Source: Streptomyces canus | GTDB taxonomy: Bacteria > Actinomycetota > Actinomycetes > Streptomycetales > Streptomycetaceae | DNA length: 64,000 nucleotides | Reading direction: 5' to 3' | Assembly (NCBI RefSeq): GCF_001514145.1 | Contig: NZ_KQ948670.1 | Coordinates: 122,654-186,653, forward strand | Shown: piece after piece, positions 9,901 through 17,086 of the stretch | Layout: every line of letters starts with the position of its first letter | How positions within the stretch are numbered: the stretch's first letter is position 1 | Made by a program: the position numbers and the translations under genes | The notes under the pieces: generated by a model | Seen by the model: only the letters and a program-made list of their open reading frames with translations | What the model was told of the DNA's origin: nothing | The model's database searches: none

Positions 9901-12132
9901 GGCCTGGGTGACCGGGAGGACGGTGCCGTGGCGCGGCTTGGCCGGCAGGTCGTAGTCGGCGACCGGGGTCCAGTTGCCGGAATCGAGGTCGGTGGTCTCG
10001 AAGGGGATGTATCCGCGGCCCCCGAACTCGTCGAGGAACGCGTACCACTTCTCCTCGGTGTTCGACTTGAACACCAAGGGCCCCTCCGCGGCGCTCATCG
10101 CGCCCTTGCCGATGCCCTCCGCGACGGCGGTCCAGGACGGGTTCAGGATCGAGTCGCTCTTCTCCTCGAAGATGAACTTGCTGTTGGGCGTCGAGGAGCT
10201 GTTGTTCCGCTCGTCCTTCGACAGACGGTAGTAGGTGCCGTTGTTCTGGATCATCGTGGAGTCGATGACCGAGTAGCCGCGGTCGATCCAGACCTTGGGC
10301 TCGCTGAACGTGTAGAAGTCGCGGGTCGTCGCGTACATCATGCGGTTGTACGTGTCGCCGGAGTGCGCCTCGTTGTCGTACAGCTTCGACGCCCAGAAGA
10401 CCACGTACTGGCCGAGCTTCGCGTCGTAGAACGCCTCCGGCGCCCAGGTGTTGCCCGCGCTGTCCGGAGAGATCTTGATGAGCCGCTGGTTCGTCCAGTG
10501 GACCAGGTCGGTGGACTCCCAGATCATGATGGACTTGCTGCCGGAGCGCTGGGCGGCGTCCCAGTCGCCGTTGCCGTAGATCCTGAGGTCGGTGGCGATC
10601 TGGTAGAACTTGTCGCCCTCGGGGGAGCGGATGATGAACGGGTCGCGCAGGCCCTTCTCGCCGAGCGTGGAGGTCAGGACCGGCTTGCCGTCGTTCAACT
10701 CCCGCCACTTCATGGGGTCGTTGCCCTTGCTCAGCGCCGAGTAGAGCTGCTCGCCGTCCGAGGTGCCCTCGCCGGTGAAGTAGCTGAACATGTAGCCCTT
10801 GAGGGCTTCGTTCGCGGGGAGTTCGGGAACCTTCGCGGTGAAGGTGCGGGTCGCCTTCGCCTCGCCCTTGGTGACGGTGGCGGTCAGCGCGACGGTGGTG
10901 GAGCCGTCGCCGTGCGCGGGGCGGTGGACCACGCCGTCGTCCTCGATGACCTTCTCGTCGGCGGAGGACCAGGAGACGGTGGTGCCGTAGTCGCCTGCTG
11001 CCGGGAGGGTCAGGTTTCCGCGTACGTCGTCGAGGTTGTGCACGGCGAGCGACTGGGCGGCCCGTTCGGTGGCCGTGGCGTCGTCGAAATCGGGCAGGAC
11101 CGTGACGTCGAAGCTCTTGGTGTCGGTCACGGTGCCCTTCTTCAGGGTCGCCGTGAGCGTGGCGTGGCCGTCCGGTTCACCGGCGGCGGGCCGGGTCACC
11201 TTGCCCGAGCCGCTCACCACGTCCGTGTTGTCGCTGGCCCAGGTGATGGTGGACCCGCCGGCCGTGCCGGTCTTCGGCAGGTCCAGGTCGGCCGTGACGG
11301 CGCTCGTGTCGCCGAGGCTCAGCGCGGCCTTGTCGTCGGAGACACCCTGAACGGCGACGGAGAGGGAGAGTTGCTCGACCTCGGAGGCCGCGAGGGCCCG
11401 GTCGTACACCCGGAAGTCACGGATCCGGCCCTTGAAGAGCTTGTCGCCGGAGTAGACCGACTTGCCGATGTAGTTGGCGGTGGTGGTTCCCGATCCGATG
11501 GCGCCGGGGGTGATGGTGACCGCCGTGTTGCGGCCGACCTCGACACCGTCCTCGTACAGGACACCGGTGTTGCCGGTCTGGGTGTAGGTGAGCTGCTTCC
11601 ACACCGCGCGGGTGAGGTTGTGCGAGTCGGAGGGCTTCGTGGTCTGCTCGGTCGACCAGTTGCCGGTCGCGATCGAGGTGCGCAGGGAGTTGCCGGTGGC
11701 GAACAGGTACCCGTTGCCGTTGCTGCCGCTGGAGTTGCCGAAGCCGTAGATGAAGTACGGCGTGGTCTGTGCGGAGTCGATCAGCACATCCGTGGAGACG
11801 GTGATCGAGTCCATGCCCTTCATGACGTCGTCCGGCACCTTGATGGAGGTGTCGGAGCCGTTGAAGGCGAGTCCCTGCGCGGGGTCCGACCAGTCGGCGG
11901 TCCCGTTCACCGTGCCGTCGCGGCCGTTGCCGGAGGCGTCGGTGACGGTGGCGCCCGAGGCACCGTCCAGCTTGTACCAGAGGGCCAGGCCGTCGGTGAC
12001 GTCCGCGGTGTCCGCCGCCTGGGCGGGGACCATGGGGGCGGCGAGGCCCAGGAGCAGTGACGCGGCGGTCAGACCGGCGAGGTGGCCTGCCCGGCGTCTC
12101 GCGCGGGTGCGCGGACGTGCGAAGTACGTCAT
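6931..12132 (-). CDS. Very large secreted protein with two GH43 domains, LamG and PKD domains
   Basis: 1733 residues. ATG at 12132 has AGGGGAA nine bases upstream and opens an Arg-rich Sec signal ending PAQAAD. Domain order: LamG (about 40-270), two bacterial Ig-like modules, GH43 number 1 (about 445-750; base Asp497 in LRDPFIIR, then IDSTMIQ and AAEGPLVF), an Ig-like linker, a second LamG (about 835-1055), GH43 number 2 (about 1145-1430; Asp1151 in NADPNIVR, Asp1263 in MIDPAVF, Glu1310 in YNEGSFV), a PKD-like domain and a C-terminal all-beta module. GH43 enzymes remove arabinose, xylose or galactose side chains. All three acidic residues appear in both copies, so both should be active. A hairpin terminator follows. 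Confidence 0.85.
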   Translation of the reverse strand: MTYFARPRTRARRRAGHLAGLTAASLLLGLAAPMVPAQAADTADVTDGLALWYKLDGASGATVTDASGNGRDGTVNGTADWSDPAQGLAFNGSDTSIKVPDDVMKGMDSITVSTDVLIDSAQTTPYFIYGFGNSSGSNGNGYLFATGNSLRTSIATGNWSTEQTTKPSDSHNLTRAVWKQLTYTQTGNTGVLYEDGVEVGRNTAVTITPGAIGSGTTTANYIGKSVYSGDKLFKGRIRDFRVYDRALAASEVEQLSLSVAVQGVSDDKAALSLGDTSAVTADLDLPKTGTAGGSTITWASDNTDVVSGSGKVTRPAAGEPDGHATLTATLKKGTVTDTKSFDVTVLPDFDDATATERAAQSLAVHNLDDVRGNLTLPAAGDYGTTVSWSSADEKVIEDDGVVHRPAHGDGSTTVALTATVTKGEAKATRTFTAKVPELPANEALKGYMFSYFTGEGTSDGEQLYSALSKGNDPMKWRELNDGKPVLTSTLGEKGLRDPFIIRSPEGDKFYQIATDLRIYGNGDWDAAQRSGSKSIMIWESTDLVHWTNQRLIKISPDSAGNTWAPEAFYDAKLGQYVVFWASKLYDNEAHSGDTYNRMMYATTRDFYTFSEPKVWIDRGYSVIDSTMIQNNGTYYRLSKDERNNSSSTPNSKFIFEEKSDSILNPSWTAVAEGIGKGAMSAAEGPLVFKSNTEEKWYAFLDEFGGRGYIPFETTDLDSGNWTPVADYDLPAKPRHGTVLPVTQAEYDRLLRSYQPDQLVESVEGISVKTRISQAPVLPATVIATYADGVRRPVAVTWADVPASKYAQAGTFTVTGSLPDGAAIPVQAEVTVSQEGPDVPADLLLHYGFDETGGNIAVDSSGHGYHGTYAGTPAFGTGVQDGSFKMSGVATGSPYVRIPNGVLKNADSVTVSTYAKWKGGSSFQWLFGLGPDSNKYLFATPSNGGNSLYSAITKASWSAESKLTAGSQLTPGEWRHVTVTLDGATGTMVLYVDGVEAARTTTTIKPSELYDANKDYSGYIGRSLYAGDPAFGGEVDDFRIYDRALSAAEVMELSGNTAGIAKATHPALKVDAIVDNADSKVTLPMKEGTDLTSLAPEFTLAHGAAISPASGSVQDFSKPVTYEVTGSDGKKRTWTVSALIMKSPVLPGLNADPNIVRFGDTFYLYPTTDGFEGWSGTQFKAYSSTDLVHWKDHGVILDLGPDISWADSRAWAPTIAEKDGKYYFYFCADANIGVAVSDSPTGPFKDALGRPLLKAGQFSGQMIDPAVFTDDDGQSYLYWGNGHAYVAPLNDDMTSVDLTKMKDITPSGYNEGSFVIKRKGTYYLTWSENDTRDENYRVAYATGPSPTGPWTKRGVILEKDLSLGIKGPGHHSVVQVPGTDDWYIAYHRFAIPGGDGMHRETTVDKLEFDSDGLIKKVVPTLTSIDPVSIVHAGEDVGGTEGDAIALHGTISGAGSPKWTVEEGAPCSFADPGSAATTLTCTDNGTYTVTLTGGRSKDTATVQVANAAPAVVSATGPQNPVPVGKRTVVTAEFTDPGTSDTHTCVVDWKDGSAPQTGTVSASGCRAEHPYTKAGIRRPVITVTDDDGASAGRTLPEVIVYDRSAGPALGTGVLGSPAGAYPAKPDLTGKAAFSFAAAYLPGASAPAGEASFDFGPARLKFRSTGSDWLVVTDSRAVYQGSGTVDGKSGYGFRITATDAPDTFHLRIWKKSGGEVVYDNVTGSKITGIIAVGWSRR

Positions 12133-12362
12133 GTGGGGTTCCCCTGCTGAGGCGTGGCGGGGCCTCGGCGGGGGCACCCTGCCGTTTCGGCTGTGTGACG
12201 TCGTGTTGCGAGAGTGTCAATCGCGTGGGACGGGGACGTCAAGAGGTTTCGAACGATGTCCGACTGGTCGAACGTTACGTTTTCCCCACATGTACCGGGG
12301 AGTTGGGGGCATGCGGGTTGTACCCAGCGTGACTACCTCAGACAATCGAAGGGACGGGCACC

Positions 12363-12545
12363 ATGCTCGCCATCATCTCCGCGGTCCTGTTCTTCATCTC
12401 CTTTCTGATCAACGCTGCGGACATCTCGACCAACGACACCTTCACCTCGACGAACATCATGCTGCTCGGTCTCATGGTGCTCGCCCTGCACGTGGCCGGC
12501 ATCGGAAGCGGCTGGTCCGTGGGCGGTCGGGGCCGCAGGCGGTGA
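12363..12545 (+). CDS. Small two-helix membrane protein
   Basis: 60 residues, starting at ATG with GAAGGGAC upstream. It has two hydrophobic segments (IISAVLFFISFLINA and IMLLGLMVLALHVAGIG) and a basic GGRGRRR tail, typical of a small conserved Streptomyces inner-membrane protein of unknown role. It stands alone between two minus-strand glycosidase genes and ends six bases from the stop of the GH95-like gene. Confidence 0.65.
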   Translation: MLAIISAVLFFISFLINAADISTNDTFTSTNIMLLGLMVLALHVAGIGSGWSVGGRGRRR

Positions 12546-12551
12546 GACCTG

Positions 12552-14888
12552 TCAGGGGCGGGGCAGCCCCCAGGGGGGCGCGTCCTCGTTCGGGCGCACG
12601 GGTGCGACCGTCAGGTCGGGACGGTCGCCCTTGGCGGTGATGAGCGCCGACTCCCCCTTGCGCAGGGCGACTTGGACGGCACCGTCGCCGACGTCGGTGT
12701 GAGGGAGGGGGCGTCCCCGTCCGTCGCGCACGTCGACGGGACCCGCGATCCCGTGCCGTACGACGCAGGGCGCACCCGCCTCGCTCACCAGCCGCACCCA
12801 GCGCGTGGCGCCGTTCTCACGCCGCGCGCCGAGCAGGAAGGCGCCCTGCGTACGGAAGTCGTGCACGACCAGGTCCGCCCAGGCGGCGGGCAGTGCGGGA
12901 AACACCCGGATGACACCGCCCCACGACTGACACACCATGTCGTGCAGTGACTGTGCCGCCGACAGCGGTGTCTCGATGACCGGCCCGGACTCCTGGTACA
13001 TGGTGTTGGGCTGGATGAAACGGGTCATCAGCTCGCCGAGGTACCCCAGCGCGTCCTCGCCCTTGCCGAGCAGCGCCGACATGGAGGCGGCGCCGGTGAA
13101 GGTGTAGCCCTGCAGGGCGCCTTCGAAGCCCACCCAGTGCGCCAACGACCGCTCGATCAGGGCGCGTTCGTCGGGCGTGCGGCCGGTGACCTCGTACAGC
13201 GGGTACACCGCGAGCAGGTGGGAGTAGTGGCGGTGCGACTTCGCGAAGGGGATGTCCGCGCCGATCATGAAGCCGTTGGCATCCGTCGGATACGGCACCC
13301 GCTTCGCCAGCACCTCACGCCAGCGGGGCGCCAACGGGTCGTCGATGCCGAGGAGTTCGGCGGAGTCGAGAAGGGTTCGGCAGCCCCAGGACAGGAGCAT
13401 CAGGTCGTAGTTGCAGTCGCGCGAGTCGCCGCCGTACTCCGGGGAGAACGTGGCGGGCAGGTGCAGCTTGCCGTCCGGGCCGGGCTCGAGGAAGTGCAGG
13501 TAGTAGTTGATCGCCTTGCGCAGCAGGGGGAACAGGACGTCCTGGAGGATCGACCTGTCCATCGTGTGCCGGTAGCTGAGCCAGACGTTGTGCAACGCCC
13601 AGGTCAGATTCCCGACTTCGGGGGTGGGAGGGTCCTGGCCGGGGACGCCGACACCGTAGCCCATGAGGGTGCTCGCCGCGCCGTTGACCAGATGGGGATC
13701 GGTGGTGCGCGGGATGCCCAGCGAGTCGGCGCGGTACGGCGTCGGCGTCTCCTGGGCGAGGTTGTCCCGGAACTCGCTCAACGCCCGGGTGATGGCGTCC
13801 AGTTCGAGGTGGTTGGAGCCGTGGATGAGCCAGTACTCCAGTTGGGCGTTCAGGTTCCACCAGGTGTTGGGCCAGGGCGTGGGCTCCAGCCAGGGCCCGC
13901 TCGTCGCCATCACGGGGGCGTCACGGCGGGCGGCGGAGGCGGTCTTGTACAGCTGGATCCAGTAGAAGCGCTGGATACGGGCGTCGGGGAGGGACAGGAA
14001 ACTCTTGCGGTAGTAGGCGTGCCACCAGGCGCGGTGGTCCACCGCCAGGGCGGAGTAGGGGAGTTGTGCCGTCCGGCGGACCGCTGTGAGGGCCCGGCCC
14101 AGAGCCGTGGACCTGGGGTAGGAGTGCGCGACGTGTGCGTACAGCGTCCGGGTCCGGCCCCTGGCCCGCTCCTGCCATGCGGTGACGTGCTGTCCGCCCG
14201 CCAGCAGCGGCTGCACGGCGGCGGTGATCCCGTCGTGGTCGGCGACCTGGGCGGGCGGATTGCCCTGGTAGCCGTCCGGCAGCGGCTTGAAGGCGGCCCG
14301 CGGACTGATCGCGTCCGCCGGATGGAACACCCACCGGAAGCCGCGCTCCCCCTCGCTCGCCGTCACCTCCACGGCCAGGACCGAGCGGTCGTTGTGGATC
14401 AGCGCGCGCAGGGCCAAGGTGCCCTTGTCGGTGGTGAGCGTGCCGGTCAACTCGGCGTCGCGCAGCGACAGCCGCCAGTCGAGCCCGGTGATCGCGCCCA
14501 CCGGCTCCAGTGTGAAGTATCCGATCGGCAGCCGGGCGAGACCGAAGAGTGAACCGAACTCGGGGCGGTGGTCCTGTACTTCGGAGTGCTGGATGTTGAA
14601 ACGCACCGCCGTCGACGCGGCTCCCGGTTCGGCGTAGATCCCGGAGCCGAGGAAGCCGTTCCCGAGGAACGGGCCTTCGTACCAGGCGGTCGGCATCCGC
14701 TGCCAGACGAGGTCGGCGTCGTCGAGAACAGTGCGCCACGGGTCGCCGGCCGACGGTGTGGCCTCGGTGCGGTCGGCCGCCGTCGCCTGCGTGAGAGGCA
14801 GCCCCGACGCCAGGAGTGTGCCGCCGAGGGCGGATCCGGTGGCGAGCACGGTGCGTCTGGACGGCTCGGGTGCGGAGGGGCTGGACAC
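12552..14888 (-). CDS. Tat-exported GH95-like glycoside hydrolase
   Basis: 778 residues from GTG at 14888, five bases after GGAGG; an upstream ATG at 14912 has no such site. A Tat signal (SRRTVLATGSALGGTLLASG) precedes an N-terminal beta-sandwich (WYEGPFLGNGFLGSGIYAE, RFNIQHSEV) and an (alpha/alpha)6 barrel containing WNLNAQLEYW, SPEYGGDSRDCNYDL and SHRHYSHLLAVYPLYE. This resembles family 95, whose members hydrolyse alpha-L-fucosides or L-galactosides. The HRHYSHL and NLNAQ motifs are the conserved substrate-side stretches. It is downstream of the PfkB kinase gene with 108 bases between them. Confidence 0.75.
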   Translation of the reverse strand: MSSPSAPEPSRRTVLATGSALGGTLLASGLPLTQATAADRTEATPSAGDPWRTVLDDADLVWQRMPTAWYEGPFLGNGFLGSGIYAEPGAASTAVRFNIQHSEVQDHRPEFGSLFGLARLPIGYFTLEPVGAITGLDWRLSLRDAELTGTLTTDKGTLALRALIHNDRSVLAVEVTASEGERGFRWVFHPADAISPRAAFKPLPDGYQGNPPAQVADHDGITAAVQPLLAGGQHVTAWQERARGRTRTLYAHVAHSYPRSTALGRALTAVRRTAQLPYSALAVDHRAWWHAYYRKSFLSLPDARIQRFYWIQLYKTASAARRDAPVMATSGPWLEPTPWPNTWWNLNAQLEYWLIHGSNHLELDAITRALSEFRDNLAQETPTPYRADSLGIPRTTDPHLVNGAASTLMGYGVGVPGQDPPTPEVGNLTWALHNVWLSYRHTMDRSILQDVLFPLLRKAINYYLHFLEPGPDGKLHLPATFSPEYGGDSRDCNYDLMLLSWGCRTLLDSAELLGIDDPLAPRWREVLAKRVPYPTDANGFMIGADIPFAKSHRHYSHLLAVYPLYEVTGRTPDERALIERSLAHWVGFEGALQGYTFTGAASMSALLGKGEDALGYLGELMTRFIQPNTMYQESGPVIETPLSAAQSLHDMVCQSWGGVIRVFPALPAAWADLVVHDFRTQGAFLLGARRENGATRWVRLVSEAGAPCVVRHGIAGPVDVRDGRGRPLPHTDVGDGAVQVALRKGESALITAKGDRPDLTVAPVRPNEDAPPWGLPRP

Positions 14889-14921
14889 GGTGCCTCCAAG
14901 CGGGCTCAGCAAGGGCGAATC

Positions 14922-14991
14922 ATCGGAGCTATCCCGCGTTGCAACATAGAGATGGGGTTGCTGTGCGTCAATGGAACGGGATAGATCCGAT
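14922..14991. promoter_or_regulatory. 15-bp inverted repeat between kinase and glycosidase genes
   Basis: Arms 14922-14936 and 14977-14991 match at 14 of 15 positions across a 40-base spacer that itself contains the palindrome GTTGCAAC. It could be an operator or a long-looped attenuator controlling the GH95-like gene separately from the kinase gene. Confidence 0.4.
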
Positions 14992-14996
14992 GTCCC

Positions 14997-15902
14997 TCAT
15001 CGCCCGTGCATCCAGGCCCGGGTGCCGAACGAGGCACACGCCCGTGCGGCCACCACCGCTGCGGCACGCAGGGCTTCGCTGAAGCCGTACGGCGTCAAGT
15101 CCCCCTGAGTGGCGAGGTGATGGGTGAGCGCCCCGTGGAGGACGTCACCGGCCCCGAGTGTGTCCGCGACCCGGACGCCAGGCACCTCCACGGTGCCACC
15201 GCCTTCGGGGCCCGCCCACTCGATGGGCCGCGCACCGCGACTCACCGCCGACCAGACAACCCCGTGATCCCTCAAGAACCGCAGGACGTCCGCCGGGGTG
15301 TGCGTGCCGGGAGGCCGGAAGTCGTCCGAGCAGACGGCCACGTCGATCGACGGCAGCAGTTCCTCCGTACCGGCCTTCCAACTGCCCCCGTCCAGAACGG
15401 TCCTCCGGCCGGCGGCACGCGCGGCGCGGGCGGTCGCCGTCGCCAGCTCCATGTGGTGGCCGTCGAACTCGACGATGTCGCAGGCGGCCACCAGCGCGTC
15501 GAGATCGTCGGGCGGCGTGAGCCGGTACCCGGTCGCGTTGGTCGACGCCACGGCGCGGTCCCCGCTCGACTCGGTGACCAGAATGGACGACACGGCGGGC
15601 GGGTCGGCCGAATCGGCGGCCAGGTCCGACACGCTCACCCCCAGCTTCCGCAGATCCACCGCTGCCGCGACCCCCAGCGGATGGGAACCGATCCCGGTGA
15701 GCAGCCTGGCCACGCCACCCAGATGGCTGAAGGTCACGGACGCGTTCGCGGCCGGACCGCCCGCGGCCACCACCTGCTCACGAGCCGTCAGTTTCTCGTC
15801 GGAGCCCGGCACATGGTCCACGAGCTGAATGACGTCCACCGTGCACAGGCCGACGAACAGCCCCTGAGGTCGTCGGCTGTTCGTCGGCTCCACCTTGTGC
15901 AC
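14997..15902 (-). CDS. PfkB-family carbohydrate kinase
   Basis: 301 residues, complete. Ribokinase-family landmarks are the glycine-rich AAGGPAANASVTFSHLGG near residue 45 and the C-terminal signature DTLGAGDVLHGAL with the catalytic Asp. DFRPPGTHTPADVL lies in the lid/ATP region. It phosphorylates a sugar or nucleoside in the cytoplasm; given its place between a GH95-like gene and other catabolic genes, a sugar released by the locus is likely, but this is inference. The start is GTG at 15902 with GGAAGAGG just upstream; the next in-frame GTG is three codons on. Confidence 0.85.
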   Translation of the reverse strand: MHKVEPTNSRRPQGLFVGLCTVDVIQLVDHVPGSDEKLTAREQVVAAGGPAANASVTFSHLGGVARLLTGIGSHPLGVAAAVDLRKLGVSVSDLAADSADPPAVSSILVTESSGDRAVASTNATGYRLTPPDDLDALVAACDIVEFDGHHMELATATARAARAAGRRTVLDGGSWKAGTEELLPSIDVAVCSDDFRPPGTHTPADVLRFLRDHGVVWSAVSRGARPIEWAGPEGGGTVEVPGVRVADTLGAGDVLHGALTHHLATQGDLTPYGFSEALRAAAVVAARACASFGTRAWMHGR

Positions 15903-15930
15903 CTCTTCCTGCTCGCAGGCCCCGGGCGCC

Positions 15931-16392
15931 TCAGCCCGCCGCCTTCCTCACGAGTTCCCCGATCCGCGCCTCGTCGGCCGCCGTCAGCTTCGTGAGCGCG
16001 AAGGCGGTCGGCCACATCGTGCCCTCGTCGAGGTTCGCCTTGTCGTTGAAGCCGAAGGTCGCATAGCGCGCGTGGAACTTCTGCGCGCTCTGGAAGAAAC
16101 AGACGACCTTGCCGTCCTTGGCGTACGCGGGCATTCCGTACCAGAGCTTCGGTGCCAGGCCGGGTGCACTCGCCTTGACGACAGCGTGGATCCTTTCGGC
16201 CATGGCCCGGTCCGAGTCCTCCATCTCGGCGATCTTCGCGACCACGGCGGCCTCGTCCTCCGCCGCCTTGTCGGCACGCGAGCCGCGGCGCGCCGACGCC
16301 TTCACCTCCTGGGCGCGCTCCTTCATCGCGGCGCGCTCCTCGTCGGTGAACGTCTCGGTCTTCCTGGTCGTCTTCCTCGTACTGGCCGCCAT
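15931..16392 (-). CDS. DUF1801 / YdhG-like protein
   Basis: 153 residues starting at ATG 16392, preceded by AGGAGGAA. The N-terminal half is charged and helical (EERAAMKERAQEVKAS). The C-terminal half is the DUF1801 fold (PGLAPKLWYGMPAYAKDGKV, VCFFQSAQKFHARYATFGF). Family members are small cytosolic proteins related to a proposed iron chaperone in Bacillus; the function is not settled. It lies 28 bases before the PfkB gene and 60 after the AhpD-like gene, so one transcript is likely. Confidence 0.8.
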   Translation of the reverse strand: MAASTRKTTRKTETFTDEERAAMKERAQEVKASARRGSRADKAAEDEAAVVAKIAEMEDSDRAMAERIHAVVKASAPGLAPKLWYGMPAYAKDGKVVCFFQSAQKFHARYATFGFNDKANLDEGTMWPTAFALTKLTAADEARIGELVRKAAG

Positions 16393-16452
16393 GACGGTTC
16401 CTCCTGGTCTACGGATGATCGGGGACATCTTCACTCCGGACTGGCGCGCCGT

Positions 16453-16908
16453 TCACCCCCACGCGCCGGCGATCTGCCGGGTCGTGGCGTTGAGCCGGTT
16501 GAACAGGTTCGTCACGCCGATCATCAGGACGATCGCGGCGAGCTGCTTCTCGTCGAAGTAGGTGGCGGCCGTGTCCCAGATCTCGTCGCTCACCGCCTCG
16601 GGACGGTCGGCGAGACGCGTCGCCGCCTCGGCCAGCGCGAGCGCCGCCCGCTCCTCCTCGGTGAAGTAGGGGGCCTCCCGCCATGCGGCGACCGTGGCCA
16701 GCCGCTCGTCGCTCACGCCTGCCTTACGGGCCGTCTTGGCGCCGCCGTCGACACAGGCGCTGCAGCCGTTGATCTGACTGACCCGCAGATGCACCAGCTC
16801 CAGCGTCTGCCCGTCCACCCCGCCGGAGTGCACGGCCTTGAAGAGCTGCTGGATGGGCTGCATCGCGTCGGACAGGACGACGGCGGGGTTCTGCATACGG
16901 GACTGCAT
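16453..16908 (-). CDS. AhpD-like carboxymuconolactone decarboxylase family protein
   Basis: 151 residues, ATG preceded by AGGAGAG. The redox motif INGCSACVDGGAKTARKAG holds the CxxC pair of AhpD-like peroxidase partners, followed by ERLATVAAWREAPYFTEEERAALALAEA, the standard family continuation. It probably acts in thiol-dependent peroxide detoxification. It is the first gene of the minus-strand run that continues through DUF1801, the kinase and GH95. It is divergent from the STAND regulator gene across 178 bases. Confidence 0.85.
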   Translation of the reverse strand: MQSRMQNPAVVLSDAMQPIQQLFKAVHSGGVDGQTLELVHLRVSQINGCSACVDGGAKTARKAGVSDERLATVAAWREAPYFTEEERAALALAEAATRLADRPEAVSDEIWDTAATYFDEKQLAAIVLMIGVTNLFNRLNATTRQIAGAWG

Positions 16909-17086
16909 CAGGAATCTCTCCTCTGTCGGGCTGTGCCCCGTCCGTCGGGGCGTGATTCCATCTCAGCCGAGAGGGCTTGTCAGGACGACGGCCGTGGGAC
17001 ACCGTGGGACAGCCGAAACAGCCTTGAACAGGCACGATCCGGCCTGGAAGAGTTGGGCCGGGGCGGGACAGGGGAGCGGGGGAGCA

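Noticed and set aside
7435..12060. 1541-residue plus-strand open frame
   Set aside because: Antisense to the double GH43 gene, whose frame contains a signal peptide and all catalytic residues.
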